Of a stretch of DNA of 64,000 nucleotides, positions 16,502 through 23,962 are shown piece by piece (the stretch's first letter is position 1; every line of letters begins with the position of its first letter). The DNA comes from Streptomyces venezuelae ATCC 10712. Its GTDB lineage: Bacteria > Actinomycetota > Actinomycetes > Streptomycetales > Streptomycetaceae. The notes beneath the pieces were generated by a model. The model searched no databases. It was given only the letters and a program-made list of their open reading frames with translations, and was not told the DNA's origin. Position numbers and translations under genes: made by a program. The DNA is taken from assembly GCF_008639165.1 (NCBI RefSeq), contig NZ_CP029197.1, positions 6,080,001 to 6,144,000 of the forward strand, given 5' to 3'.

Positions 16502-17251
16502 TCAGCGGGTGTGGCGGCGCGGCGGTGGGGGCGTCGGTGGCGCGGGCGGCGGGCTCGCGCGGCGGGCGGCGAGTTGCTCGATCCGCTCCGGCAGCACCCG
16601 GGCCACGCTCTCCGCCGGCTGTTCCTGCCACTGCAGGGTGACCCGGTGGAGGGAGAGGCCGTGGGTCTGCTCGGAGGAACGGCGCACCGGCTCGGGGTCG
16701 GCGAGAGCCGCGAGGAAGGCGGCCACGAGCACCCGGGGCGTGGCGCCGGAGAACCTGGCCTTCCACACGGGGTCGTCCGTGTAGAGGTTGGCGGTGATGC
16801 GCCAGTCGGTGCTGCCGGAGTAGTTGTGGCGCTCCCCTCGGACACGGCTGTCCGGGGAGCGGAAGTCGCTGGTGGAGGCGACGTCCCATCCAGCCCGCGT
16901 GAGCACCCTGTACGGCTCGGCCATCGCTGCGGCGTTGTAGTCGGGGTGGCTGAGCGCGTCGGTGACCGCGGAGATCAGCTCGACGGGGGTGGCGCCGTCG
17001 AACGACGCCTGCCACGCACCAGTGCGGCCGTCACGGTGGGAGAGGTGCCACCACGGCTCGTTGAGGGCCGGTTCCAGGCGGAGCATGGACTTGTGGTCCG
17101 GGCTGGTCAGGATGACGCGGGGCATGAGCGGGTCCTGCCCGTGGCTCCATCCGGCGCCGGCGTGCAGAGCCGCGGTCACCCACGCCGGGTCGCCCGGGCC
17201 AGCGAAGTAGCGGGGGGAGACGAGCGCCTGCGCGACCTTCGGGGTCTTCAC
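16502..17251 (-). CDS. DUF317 family protein
   Basis: A 249-residue protein. Unit one has QALVSPRYFAGPGDPAWVTA, then WWHLSHRDGRTGAWQASFDG. Unit two has VLTRAGWDVASTSDFRSPDS, then WRITANLYTDDPVWKARFSG and a helix. The tail is basic and Pro-rich. Start: a GTG 5 bp after GGGGAGG that overlaps the stop of the upstream gene (GTGA); an earlier GTG at 17308 would overlap that gene by 61 bp and has no better signal. It lies 34 bp upstream of the coupling-protein gene. Confidence 0.8.
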   Translation of the reverse strand: MKTPKVAQALVSPRYFAGPGDPAWVTAALHAGAGWSHGQDPLMPRVILTSPDHKSMLRLEPALNEPWWHLSHRDGRTGAWQASFDGATPVELISAVTDALSHPDYNAAAMAEPYRVLTRAGWDVASTSDFRSPDSRVRGERHNYSGSTDWRITANLYTDDPVWKARFSGATPRVLVAAFLAALADPEPVRRSSEQTHGLSLHRVTLQWQEQPAESVARVLPERIEQLAARRASPPPAPPTPPPPRRHTR

Positions 17252-17817
17252 CAGCGCCTCCCCGCCGGGCGGGCGGGCGCCGGAGCTGGAGTCGGGACAG
17301 GTATCCACCGGGCGGGCGCCTCATGGGCGGCAGCGTGGATGTCGAGGAGGGTGTGGCCGACGGTGGCCCACGTGTCGAGGTAGCCCCATGCCTCCTCGTT
17401 GCGCTCGGCGACGGAGTCGACGAACTTCTCCGGCGAGTCAGGAGCGGCGCGGTGGGCTTCGCGGACCTCGGCGTGCTCGCGGCGCAGTTCGTCCAGCCGG
17501 TCGAGGGCCCGGTTCAGCTCGCGTAGCCGGTACGCCCATTGGGGCGAGATGTCGCCCGCGGGGAGGTGCTGCAACTGGACGGAGGCTGTGGCGAGGAGCC
17601 GACGGGCGCCGGGCCGGACGGGTAGGAATGCTCGCCAGGTCTCGGAGTCACGCTGGACCATGCGCCAGCCGTAGGCGACTTCGTCGATCGGACGGCCTTC
17701 GGCATCAGAGCGCTCGTCGGAGTAGGTGTCCCAGGCGGCGAGGATGGTCTCGCTCTCCGTCAGAAAGGTCTTCAGCTGTGCGAGCAGGAGGGGGTGGGAG
17801 TGGGAGGGCGTGCTCAG
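17248..17817 (-). CDS. helical protein with apparent CTG start
   Basis: Predicted 189 residues. The sequence LLLAQLKTFLTESETILAAW upstream of the first ATG (17661) is clearly protein-like and continuous with YGWRMVQRDSETWRAFLPVR and a long helix LRELNRALDRLDELRREHAE. The frame runs back to CTG at 17815-17817, 6 bp after AAGGA (17824-17828), with no ATG, GTG or TTG available. I therefore infer a CTG start. The C-terminal GTGA overlap couples it to the DUF317 gene. The family was not recognised; a predicted coiled coil makes a scaffold or partner role for DUF317 conceivable. Confidence 0.65.
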   Translation of the reverse strand: MSTPSHSHPLLLAQLKTFLTESETILAAWDTYSDERSDAEGRPIDEVAYGWRMVQRDSETWRAFLPVRPGARRLLATASVQLQHLPAGDISPQWAYRLRELNRALDRLDELRREHAEVREAHRAAPDSPEKFVDSVAERNEEAWGYLDTWATVGHTLLDIHAAAHEAPARWIPVPTPAPAPARPAGRRW

Positions 17818-17862
17818 GGCGGATCCTTCGGTGCGGGGTGGGGGAGGCTAGCCGACTGCGGG

Positions 17863-18681
17863 TCAGCGGCGGCGTGCGGGGGCGGCTGCCGGTGAAATGG
17901 GGCCCGTGGGGGTGGTGATCGTGGGGGGCGCGGGCCGGTAGCCGCTGGCCTGGGCGAGGCGATTGCGGTGTGCGGTGACGATGCGGGTGCCGATCCCGAC
18001 TTCCCGGCCTACGTGAAGGTGGGGGCTTTCATCGATCTCGAAGCGGGGACGCAGCACGGGAGCCGGGTCGCAGAGCGCGGTGGCCATCGCGTTCAGCACG
18101 TGGCCAGGGGCGCGCGAGTCCAGGGCCACTCGCCACAGGAATCCCTCGGGGCCGTAGGGCCCCCAGTTCCGGGCGACCTCTACTTCCCAGCCGCACAGGC
18201 CCATGGAGGGCGAGACGCGTCGCTCGGCCACGGTGGTGCGGTCGGGGGAGACGATCTTGTGCCCGCCGTCGCCGTCGGCTGTGTGCTTCCAGCCCTGCTC
18301 GGCGAGGATGCTGGCCAGGTCATCGGAGGCGCTGTCTGGCGTGGGGCGCACGAGAGCGTCGGTGAGTCCGGCGATGATCTCCACGGGGGCGTCGCCGCTG
18401 AACGAGGCGTACCAGTTGTCTCCGAGCGTGCTGTGGACCTTCCACCAGCCGTGGAAGTGGTGAGGGGATGGCTTGAAGACGAGCTCGTGCTCACGGTCGG
18501 GGCTCTTCATGCGGATGACCGGGTGCAGGGGATCGGAGTGCACGGTCCAACCGGCGGCGTACAGAGCGTGGGTGATGTGCCGGGGATCGCCGGGGCCGGC
18601 CAGGTAGCGGGGTGAGACCGGCGAGCCGAGCTTGCTCAGGTAGTCGTCGTTGAAGGCATCCAGCTGACGCGAGTCGATCAC
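17863..18681 (-). CDS. DUF317 family protein
   Basis: A 272-residue protein with both DUF317 units. The first has GSPVSPRYLAGPGDPRHITH, WWKVHSTLGDNWYASFSGDA and the helix EIIAGLTDALVR; the second has AEQGWKHTADGDGGHKIVSP and GFLWRVALDSRAPGHVLNAM. It starts at GTG behind GGAG. A Pro-rich basic tail ends in ARRR, as in its paralogues. It is transcribed in series with two flanking DUF317 genes, a local triplet that suggests tandem duplication followed by divergence. Confidence 0.8.
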   Translation of the reverse strand: MIDSRQLDAFNDDYLSKLGSPVSPRYLAGPGDPRHITHALYAAGWTVHSDPLHPVIRMKSPDREHELVFKPSPHHFHGWWKVHSTLGDNWYASFSGDAPVEIIAGLTDALVRPTPDSASDDLASILAEQGWKHTADGDGGHKIVSPDRTTVAERRVSPSMGLCGWEVEVARNWGPYGPEGFLWRVALDSRAPGHVLNAMATALCDPAPVLRPRFEIDESPHLHVGREVGIGTRIVTAHRNRLAQASGYRPAPPTITTPTGPISPAAAPARRR

Positions 18682-18707
18682 GGAGGAGCTGCTCCTTCAG
18701 GTGGCAT

Positions 18708-19532
18708 TCATCGGGTACGGGCTCCGCCGCTCGCTGCGTACGGGCGGGCGGGAGCGGGCTTACGCGTGCGGGCGCGGGCGGCGGCCCAGGAGTTACGCCC
18801 CCAGGTGGTGGCGCGGGCGGCGGTGATCCGGGCCTGCTGCCAGGCGCTGAGCTCCGAGGGCCGTACGGATACGGAGGTGACCTGGATCCACTTCGAGGGC
18901 GGGACGTGTCCGCGGGGCCGCATGGCCGGTTGAGGGTCGGCGAGCGCGGCGGAGAAGTTCTCGATCAGGTGCATCGGGGTTGTGGAGGAGAAGACCGCGT
19001 CCCAGGTCCGGCCGTGCTCGGTGCGGGCCCCGGCCCACCAGTGTGCCTGACCTGGCTCGTTCTGGTGGAACTGCAGCCAGGCGTTGCGGTCGGGGCTGAT
19101 GGCGGTGAAGTGCTGGTCGCGCTCGGTCTCCCACTGCTGCTGCTGGAGCGGCGACCACGGGTTGGGGGCATGGGCAGATCGGTCTCGGGTGAGGGCGTCG
19201 GTGAACCCGGCGACGATCTCCACCGGCGTCTGCCGGGTGAAGGTGACCCGCCAGGCGGCCTCGGTCGCGGTGGCCTGGCCCTGGATGTGCCAGCCGCCAG
19301 GGTGCTGTCCGTTGGGGTGTTCGATGGGGTCGTAGACGACGCGTACCAGGTGGTCGGCGCGGTCGAAGACGAGCGGCCCGCCGGTGACGGAGCGGTCCGT
19401 CCAGCCGGAGGCGCGTAGGAACTCGGTCACGTGCCGGATGTCGCCGCCGCCGGCCAGATGCCGGGGCTCGACGAGGTAGTGCTGCTCGGCCTGGTCACCG
19501 GCCCCCCAGTTGGGGTGCTGTCGAGGGCTCAC
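18708..19532 (-). CDS. DUF317 family protein
   Basis: A 274-residue protein. It contains QHYLVEPRHLAGGGDIRHVT, then GGWHIQGQATATEAAWRVTF with EIVAGFTDALTR, then the second unit HFTAISPDRNAWLQFHQNEP, AHWWAGARTEHGRTWDAVFS. The C-terminal tail is Arg-rich (ARARTRKPAPARPY). Start: GTG overlapping the stop of the preceding helical gene (GTGA). It has the same architecture as the two DUF317 genes to its left. Confidence 0.8.
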   Translation of the reverse strand: MSPRQHPNWGAGDQAEQHYLVEPRHLAGGGDIRHVTEFLRASGWTDRSVTGGPLVFDRADHLVRVVYDPIEHPNGQHPGGWHIQGQATATEAAWRVTFTRQTPVEIVAGFTDALTRDRSAHAPNPWSPLQQQQWETERDQHFTAISPDRNAWLQFHQNEPGQAHWWAGARTEHGRTWDAVFSSTTPMHLIENFSAALADPQPAMRPRGHVPPSKWIQVTSVSVRPSELSAWQQARITAARATTWGRNSWAAARARTRKPAPARPYAASGGARTR

Positions 19533-19921
19533 CGGTGCCTCCGTACGACGAGGGGAACCGGCACGGGCGGCTTGACGGGCGTGGTGGAGGGGGTGCGGGC
19601 GGCGGCCAGGGTGTCGAGGTGCTCGTCGAGGTCGAGGCCGATGTCGTTGAGCTCGTTGGCGGCGCGCCCCAGGGCGAGCCACACCTCCGGCGGCAGCAGT
19701 CCCTGCGTGGCCTGCTGTTGGGCAAAGCGGCTGGCGGTCGCGGCCAGAGTGGTGAACGCGCCAAGGGCGCCGTGCTCGGGGTCGAAGACGTCGGCCAGGA
19801 CGGCGACGGTGTCCGGTGGAGTGCCGGGCCGGGTCAGGTACTCGTTGAGGTGGTCGAGCCGGGCGGCGATGCTGCGGGCCTGGTAGGCGCCGTAGGTACG
19901 GGGGGTGGGCTGTTGGTTCAG
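19529..19921 (-). CDS. helical protein, probable CTG start
   Basis: Predicted 130 residues: NQQPTPRTYGAYQARSIAAR, LDHLNEYLTRP, then a long helical stretch (LAATASRFAQQQATQGLLPP, AANELNDIGLDLDEHLDTLA) and a Pro/Val tail. No ATG, GTG or TTG occurs between the stop of the upstream gene and this region. A CTG at 19919-19921 has GGAG 7 bp upstream (19929-19932) and is my best start, though less certain than other cases because the frame stays open further upstream. It is coupled to the DUF317 gene downstream. The family was not recognised. Confidence 0.55.
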   Translation of the reverse strand: MNQQPTPRTYGAYQARSIAARLDHLNEYLTRPGTPPDTVAVLADVFDPEHGALGAFTTLAATASRFAQQQATQGLLPPEVWLALGRAANELNDIGLDLDEHLDTLAAARTPSTTPVKPPVPVPLVVRRHR

Positions 19922-19964
19922 GGCGTGGCTCCAGTAGCGGGGATCGGTGCGAGCCGGGGCGTGG

Positions 19965-20366
19965 TCAGCGCCGGGGGCCCGGCGGGCCGGCGGCCGGGGG
20001 CGGCGGAGGCTGGGAGGGATCCGCGTTCGGCTTCTGCGAGGCGCGGTGGGCCAGCATGCTCTGGGCCCAGGCGGTGACATCGAGTTCCTCGGGGTCGATG
20101 TTGACGTTGAACCCTGCGATCAGGAGCGGGAGGATCGCGCGGGTGGCGAGCTGCCGCTGGGCTCTCTGGCCCAGACCGCCGGGGGTCTCGTGCCAGGTGT
20201 AGACGGGCCCTTCGGTCACCTCTTGCCGACGCTCCAGACCGGACGCATCGAGCCGGGCGAGGAGTTCCTCGGGGGCGCCTGTCCTGGTGACGATGTGGAG
20301 GCGATCGGGGTGGTCGGCCTTGCGGTAGATCTCCACGTCCGTGTTGTTGTCGTCCGCGAGGTTCAA
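19965..20366 (-). CDS. member of the 80-residue paralogous domain family
   Basis: A 133-residue protein. Almost the whole length is the domain shared with five other proteins here: VEIYRKADHPDRLHIVTRTG, then LLARLDASGLERRQEVTEGP, VYTWHETPGG, and the closing helix LATRAILPLLIAGFNVNIDP. The C-terminus is a Pro-rich tail. Start: TTG 6 bp after GGAG; an upstream TTG four codons earlier is also possible. It is probably cytoplasmic. Function unknown. Confidence 0.62.
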   Translation of the reverse strand: MNLADDNNTDVEIYRKADHPDRLHIVTRTGAPEELLARLDASGLERRQEVTEGPVYTWHETPGGLGQRAQRQLATRAILPLLIAGFNVNIDPEELDVTAWAQSMLAHRASQKPNADPSQPPPPPAAGPPGPRR

Positions 20367-20406
20367 GACATGCTCCAAGGGGCGGGGTTGGGGTCGGCGG
20401 CAGAGA

Positions 20407-21171
20407 TCATCGGCTGCGCGCGGCGGAGGTCGTCGGCCGGGCGGGCAGCGGCCGGGTCGTGGCGGGTGCTGGCGGTGCGGGGTGCCGCATCCCGACGCCG
20501 ACACCGAGTTCGGCGAGCAGGGCTCCGACGGCCCGGACGTACCGGGCCTGGAGGGCGGTGTCATCGCCGGGCAGCACGAGCAGGTCCTGACGGGTGTCGT
20601 GGACGAAGCCGTGGTCGGTCAGGAGCCGGGCCAACGCCACGGAGTCGGGGACCGGGGTGGTCAGGGCGTCGTCGGCCCAGGTGAGGTCGACCTGCTCGGG
20701 AAGCGGGGCGTCGAGTGCGGCGGTATTGCGGCGGGCGTGTGCCAGGGCGTCCGCGTAGCGGGGGAGCAGGTGCAGGGTGGTGGCCTCGGCTGCGTGGAAC
20801 GGGTCGGCGGGGACGGCGAGACCGTCGGGTTCGCGGACTCCCGCGTACGCGGCGTCGGGGAGGTCGGCGGGGGCCAGGGCGGCGACGAGGAAGCCTTCGG
20901 CCTGGCCGAGGTGGTCGATGACGAGCAGGCGGGTGTTGTCGTCGGTTCGGGTGAGGACCGCGCAGTGTGTCACGGCGTGGGAGGCGATGGCGTGGGCTGT
21001 CTGGTCCATGTCCCACACAGCGGTGGTGATGTGGTCGTAGTCGGTACCGCCGTGGTCGGGGTGGTACTGGCTGGTCCACCGGCCGGGCAGTTCGCCGGCG
21101 AGGATGGTGGCGAAGGATTCGAGGTCGCTGGGGTCGGTGTCGTGCAAGGCAGTCCTTGGTGCGTGGGTCAA
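20407..21171 (-). CDS. LPGxWT-family protein, function unknown
   Basis: A 254-residue protein, one of three paralogues in the window (with 29861-30928 and 33613-34431). Shared elements in order are LAGELPGRWTSQYHPDH, THCAVLTRTDDNTRLLVIDH, GFLVAALAPADLPDAAYAGV, and ATTLHLLPRYADALAHARRN. Here a second half (VDLTWADDALTTPVPDSVAL, LLTDHGFVHDTRQDLLVLPG) and a basic tail follow. TTG start, probably overlapping the stop of the upstream gene (TTGA) if that gene is read with the frameshift described for it. No known domain was recognised. Confidence 0.68.
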   Translation of the reverse strand: MTHAPRTALHDTDPSDLESFATILAGELPGRWTSQYHPDHGGTDYDHITTAVWDMDQTAHAIASHAVTHCAVLTRTDDNTRLLVIDHLGQAEGFLVAALAPADLPDAAYAGVREPDGLAVPADPFHAAEATTLHLLPRYADALAHARRNTAALDAPLPEQVDLTWADDALTTPVPDSVALARLLTDHGFVHDTRQDLLVLPGDDTALQARYVRAVGALLAELGVGVGMRHPAPPAPATTRPLPARPTTSAARSR

Positions 21172-21856
21172 CGGCGCCGGGCCGGTGGCGGGGCGGCCGG
21201 CCGGGGCGGCAGGGCGGGGACGGGGCAGGGGCAGTGGACGGACGCTTCGCGTTCGTGGTCCGCGACTTCGCCGGGGCAGGGGCGGCGTGCGGGGGGTCCT
21301 CGTGCCGGTCGGTGAGTGCGTTGCGCAGCTGGTGGAGCTGGGCGGTGATGACCGCGAGGTGGTGTCCGCTCAGGCCGCGCACGGTGGCGGCGGTCTGCCG
21401 GTCGGAGTCCTGGTCGAGGGTTTCGAGGAACTCGCCAGCGGAGGCCAGGACCTGGGCGAGACCGGCGAGGACGCCGTCGTGGGAGGCGGTCAGCTCGGTC
21501 AGGACGGCTGCTGCGTCCTGGGTGGTGGAGGCCCGCCGCAGCTGGTCGGAGAGGGCGGCGACCTGCGCCCCGAGGGGCAGATAGTGGGAGGTGCGCTGGT
21601 CGGTGTCGAAGGTGGCGTCGCAGGCGACCCAGTAGCCGACCGAGCGGAGTGCGGACACCGCGGCGGTGGCGAGGGTTTCCTCGGCGGCCTGGTCGAGGCC
21701 GGTGGGGAGGCGGTGGTACTGCTCGTGTCGGCGGAGGATGTGGACGAAGCCGGCGCGTTGCAGGATGCTGTGGGCTTCCGGATCGCCTCCGTGGGCGAGG
21801 ACTTCGCCGGAGTGCGGATCGCGGCGCAGTTCGATGTGGCGGTCGCTGAGCGCCAA
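21168..21856 (-). CDS. 80-residue-domain protein with probable C-terminal frameshift
   Basis: About 229 residues. The N-terminus has the paralogous domain (HIELRRDPHSGEVLAHGGDP, ILQRAGFVHILRRHEQYHRL, LRSVGYWVACDATFDTDQRT), then helices ending around QLHQLRNALTDRHEDPPHAA. TTG start with GAGGAAG well placed. In the reading frame as given the protein would run on to 20561, through the next gene in a different frame and in low-quality Arg/Pro-rich sequence. A one-base shift in the C-runs near 21215-21230 instead ends it with PPARRR and a stop overlapping the next start (TTGA), like its neighbours. So either a sequencing error or a real frameshift lies there; the coordinates assume the short form. 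Confidence 0.55.
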
Positions 21857-21874
21857 GCGGGTACTTCCTCTACG

Positions 21875-22729
21875 TCATGGCCGCGATCCGGCTCTGGCTG
21901 CCGTGCGAGGGAAGGGGGCGCCGGGTGCAGGCGCAGGTGCGGATGCGGCAGGCGGGTGGCTGAGTTCGGCGACGGTGGTGGTGAGATCTCGGTCCAGGTC
22001 GTGCAGGCGCCGGGCCGTCCACTCGAGTCGGTGCCCGGCCGCGCGGAGGCGCGCGTGCGGATGCCCGACGAGGAGCTGGGACTGGATCTCGATGACGCGG
22101 CGGGCGCTGGCGAGCGGACCTGTCACGTCCGTGAGCGGTGTGAGCCGCGCGGCCGTCTCCCTCGCCGTGTCCGGGAGAGACGGCGTAGCGGCGAGGGCGC
22201 CGGGGGTGATGAGGCCGAGGTCGCTCTCCAGCCGGCGTGCCTCGAACGCGAGACGGCGAGGAAGGCCGGAGGGCTGGCGCTGCCAGGTGCCGTCGAGCCG
22301 GATGAGGTTGGCGATCAGGTCGACCTGGCCGGGCTGGGCCTGGAGGGCGACCGACCGGCAGCCCTGGTCGTCGCCGGGGATCTCGATGCCGGCGGCGCGG
22401 GCGATCCTGAAGGCGACCTCGGACCACTCCGGCCCGTTCAACGCCCGGTCGTCGGGCGCCAGGCGGACGGTCAGGTGGAAGACCGCCCGCCGGTCCTGCC
22501 CAGGGCCCACGGTGAAGGGATGCTCGGTCAGGGTTTCGTTGACGTGCTCCGCCCAGTCCACCGAGGTCCACGACGCCGGATCGTCGTCGGCCGAGAACGC
22601 GTCCGAACCCGGCACGTGAGCGACGACGATTTCTGTGGCGAGAGCCGTCTCGTACGTGAGCGGTTTCCCGAGAGCATCGGCCAGGACCGGTCCGGCATCG
22701 GCGGCCCGCTCGTGGATGCGGATGATCAC
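21875..22729 (-). CDS. relaxase-like protein lacking the HUH histidines
   Basis: A 284-residue protein. The first 170 residues follow the actinobacterial MobA-type relaxase N-terminus: MIIRIHERAADAGPVLADAL, then VFHLTVRLAPDDRALNGPEW, then SEVAFRIARAAGIEIPGDDQ, then CRSVALQAQPGQVDLIANLI and RLDGTWQR. In functional relatives I know, the corresponding segments read HCSLRTAP and RHADDHIHI, the histidines binding the catalytic metal. Here they are replaced by FHLTVRLAP and LQAQPGQVDLI, so nicking activity is not expected. The rest is helical. It could be an accessory oriT-binding protein or a decayed paralogue of the probable relaxase at the right edge. GTG start, GTGA overlap with the upstream gene. 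Confidence 0.68.
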   Translation of the reverse strand: MIIRIHERAADAGPVLADALGKPLTYETALATEIVVAHVPGSDAFSADDDPASWTSVDWAEHVNETLTEHPFTVGPGQDRRAVFHLTVRLAPDDRALNGPEWSEVAFRIARAAGIEIPGDDQGCRSVALQAQPGQVDLIANLIRLDGTWQRQPSGLPRRLAFEARRLESDLGLITPGALAATPSLPDTARETAARLTPLTDVTGPLASARRVIEIQSQLLVGHPHARLRAAGHRLEWTARRLHDLDRDLTTTVAELSHPPAASAPAPAPGAPFPRTAARAGSRP

Positions 22730-23145
22730 CGGCCGGCCGCCTTTGCGTCGGCCGCATGGACGAGCTGGCCGAGGTTGGTCACCCGGTACCAGCCGAGGTC
22801 GACCTCCTGCGCGCCGACGACCTTCGGGAGGAGGAAGTCCTCCAGGGCCCGCAGGTAGATCAGGCAGTCGGGGCACCGCTTGGAGAGGTGGACGAGGTAA
22901 CGGGGGTGGGCGGTGATGAACGACTGCGAGCCGCCGAGCGGGTTGCGTACCCGCCACCCGTCCTCGTCGGTCGGGGTGTGCCAGGAGGGCGCCACGACGG
23001 TCATCGACTCGCCCCACAGTTCGCCGTCGGCTACGCCCTTGATCACTACGATCTGGTCGCCGGGGGCGAAGTGGGCGTGGGTGATGTCGCGGTCGGAGGT
23101 GATCGTGTCGACGGGGGCGAACACGGGGCGGGTGGGTTCGGGCAC
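22726..23145 (-). CDS. small conserved-looking protein, first gene after an operator
   Basis: A 139-residue protein: VDTITSDRDITHAHFAPGDQ, IVVIKGVADGELWGESMTVV, then RYLVHLSKRCPDCLIYLRAL with a possible CxxC metal pair, and VDLGWYRVTNLGQLVHAADA. Start: GTG 6 bp behind GAAGGA. An upstream in-frame extension of about 17 codons lacks a ribosome binding site. It lies just downstream of the palindrome at 23210-23228, so it is probably the first gene of a regulated leftward operon. No family was recognised. Confidence 0.6.
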   Translation of the reverse strand: MPEPTRPVFAPVDTITSDRDITHAHFAPGDQIVVIKGVADGELWGESMTVVAPSWHTPTDEDGWRVRNPLGGSQSFITAHPRYLVHLSKRCPDCLIYLRALEDFLLPKVVGAQEVDLGWYRVTNLGQLVHAADAKAAGR

Positions 23146-23209
23146 GGTGGGTCCTTCCGCAGAAAGCCGCAGGTGGCGTTGGGGGCAGGACTCCATGGTC
23201 TGGAAATCG

Positions 23210-23228
23210 GCCGGTTAGGCTAACCGGC
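23210..23228. promoter_or_regulatory. operator-like palindrome CCGGTT-N5-AACCGG
   Basis: A perfect inverted repeat, GCCGGTTAG-G-CTAACCGGC. It lies about 10 bp downstream (in the leftward sense) of an AT-rich ATATAT stretch at 23238-23246, a likely -10 element in otherwise GC-rich DNA, and upstream of the gene starting at 23145. That is the position of a repressor site. A very similar palindrome occurs at 47405-47421 and the half-site recurs at 43.4 kb. Confidence 0.6.
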
Positions 23229-23273
23229 GAACGTGCGCTATATATGTGCGATTTCCCGTCGGTGCGCAGGCGG

Positions 23274-23819
23274 TCAGCGGTGCGGGTTCTCGGTGCCGAC
23301 GTCGGCGCTCGTGGCAGCGTCGGGGAGATCGGCGCCGTCGGCGTCGCGCTGGTCGATCCACCACCCGGCGCGGCTGATCGAACGGATCTTGTCCTCCAGG
23401 ACGGCCCAGTCCGCCTCGTCCCAGGTGCCTTCGCTGACCAGGGCCGTGTATGCGGCGGTGACGAGCTGGAACCGGGAGCGCTCGCCCCAGGCCAGGGCCC
23501 GCTCGGACCCCTCCAGCGGGGGCATGTCGAACCGCTCGGCCCACTCGACGGCCGCGGCCTGTTCCTCCGCGCGGCGGGCGGCGAGCCACTGGTCCTTCGC
23601 GACGGTGTCGGCGTCGCGGGCGGCCTTCCAGCAGTCGGTGCACTCTCGGCCGGCGAGCCAGCGGGCGAACCCCGACCGGCGGTCGGCCGCCCGGTCGGAG
23701 AGGTTGTGCAGTACCTCGTGTCCACAGCTGTGGATCACGGTCCAGGCGGTCTTGACTCCCGGGGAATTCCGGTTGCTGGGCGTTACGTTCGAGGTCGGGT
23801 TGCTGGTCTGGGGCTTCAA
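23274..23819 (-). CDS. small protein with a paired Cys/His (zinc-binding-like) motif
   Basis: A 181-residue protein. Near the N-terminus VIHSCGHEVLHNLSDR followed by GRECTDCWKAARDADTVAKD gives a CxH...CxxC arrangement suited to binding one zinc ion. A long charged helix (WLAARRAEEQAAAVEWAERF) and a Trp-rich helix (WDEADWAVLEDKIRSISRAG) follow. Such proteins are usual hypotheticals of Streptomyces. TTG start with only a weak ribosome binding site. It ends about 45 bp before the 23.2 kb operator and belongs to the transcript coming from the right. Confidence 0.6.
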   Translation of the reverse strand: MKPQTSNPTSNVTPSNRNSPGVKTAWTVIHSCGHEVLHNLSDRAADRRSGFARWLAGRECTDCWKAARDADTVAKDQWLAARRAEEQAAAVEWAERFDMPPLEGSERALAWGERSRFQLVTAAYTALVSEGTWDEADWAVLEDKIRSISRAGWWIDQRDADGADLPDAATSADVGTENPHR

Positions 23820-23962
23820 GTCGCGTGTCTTTCGTTGGCGGTTGGGGTGGTGGCCTGCGTCGTTGCGGAGGGTCGTGCATCAGAAGCGCGATTCGGGCGG
23901 GGACGGAGGTGGTCCGGGGTGCTTGGCGGTGGTCTCGGGGACGCTTCCGCCTCTGGGTCGTC

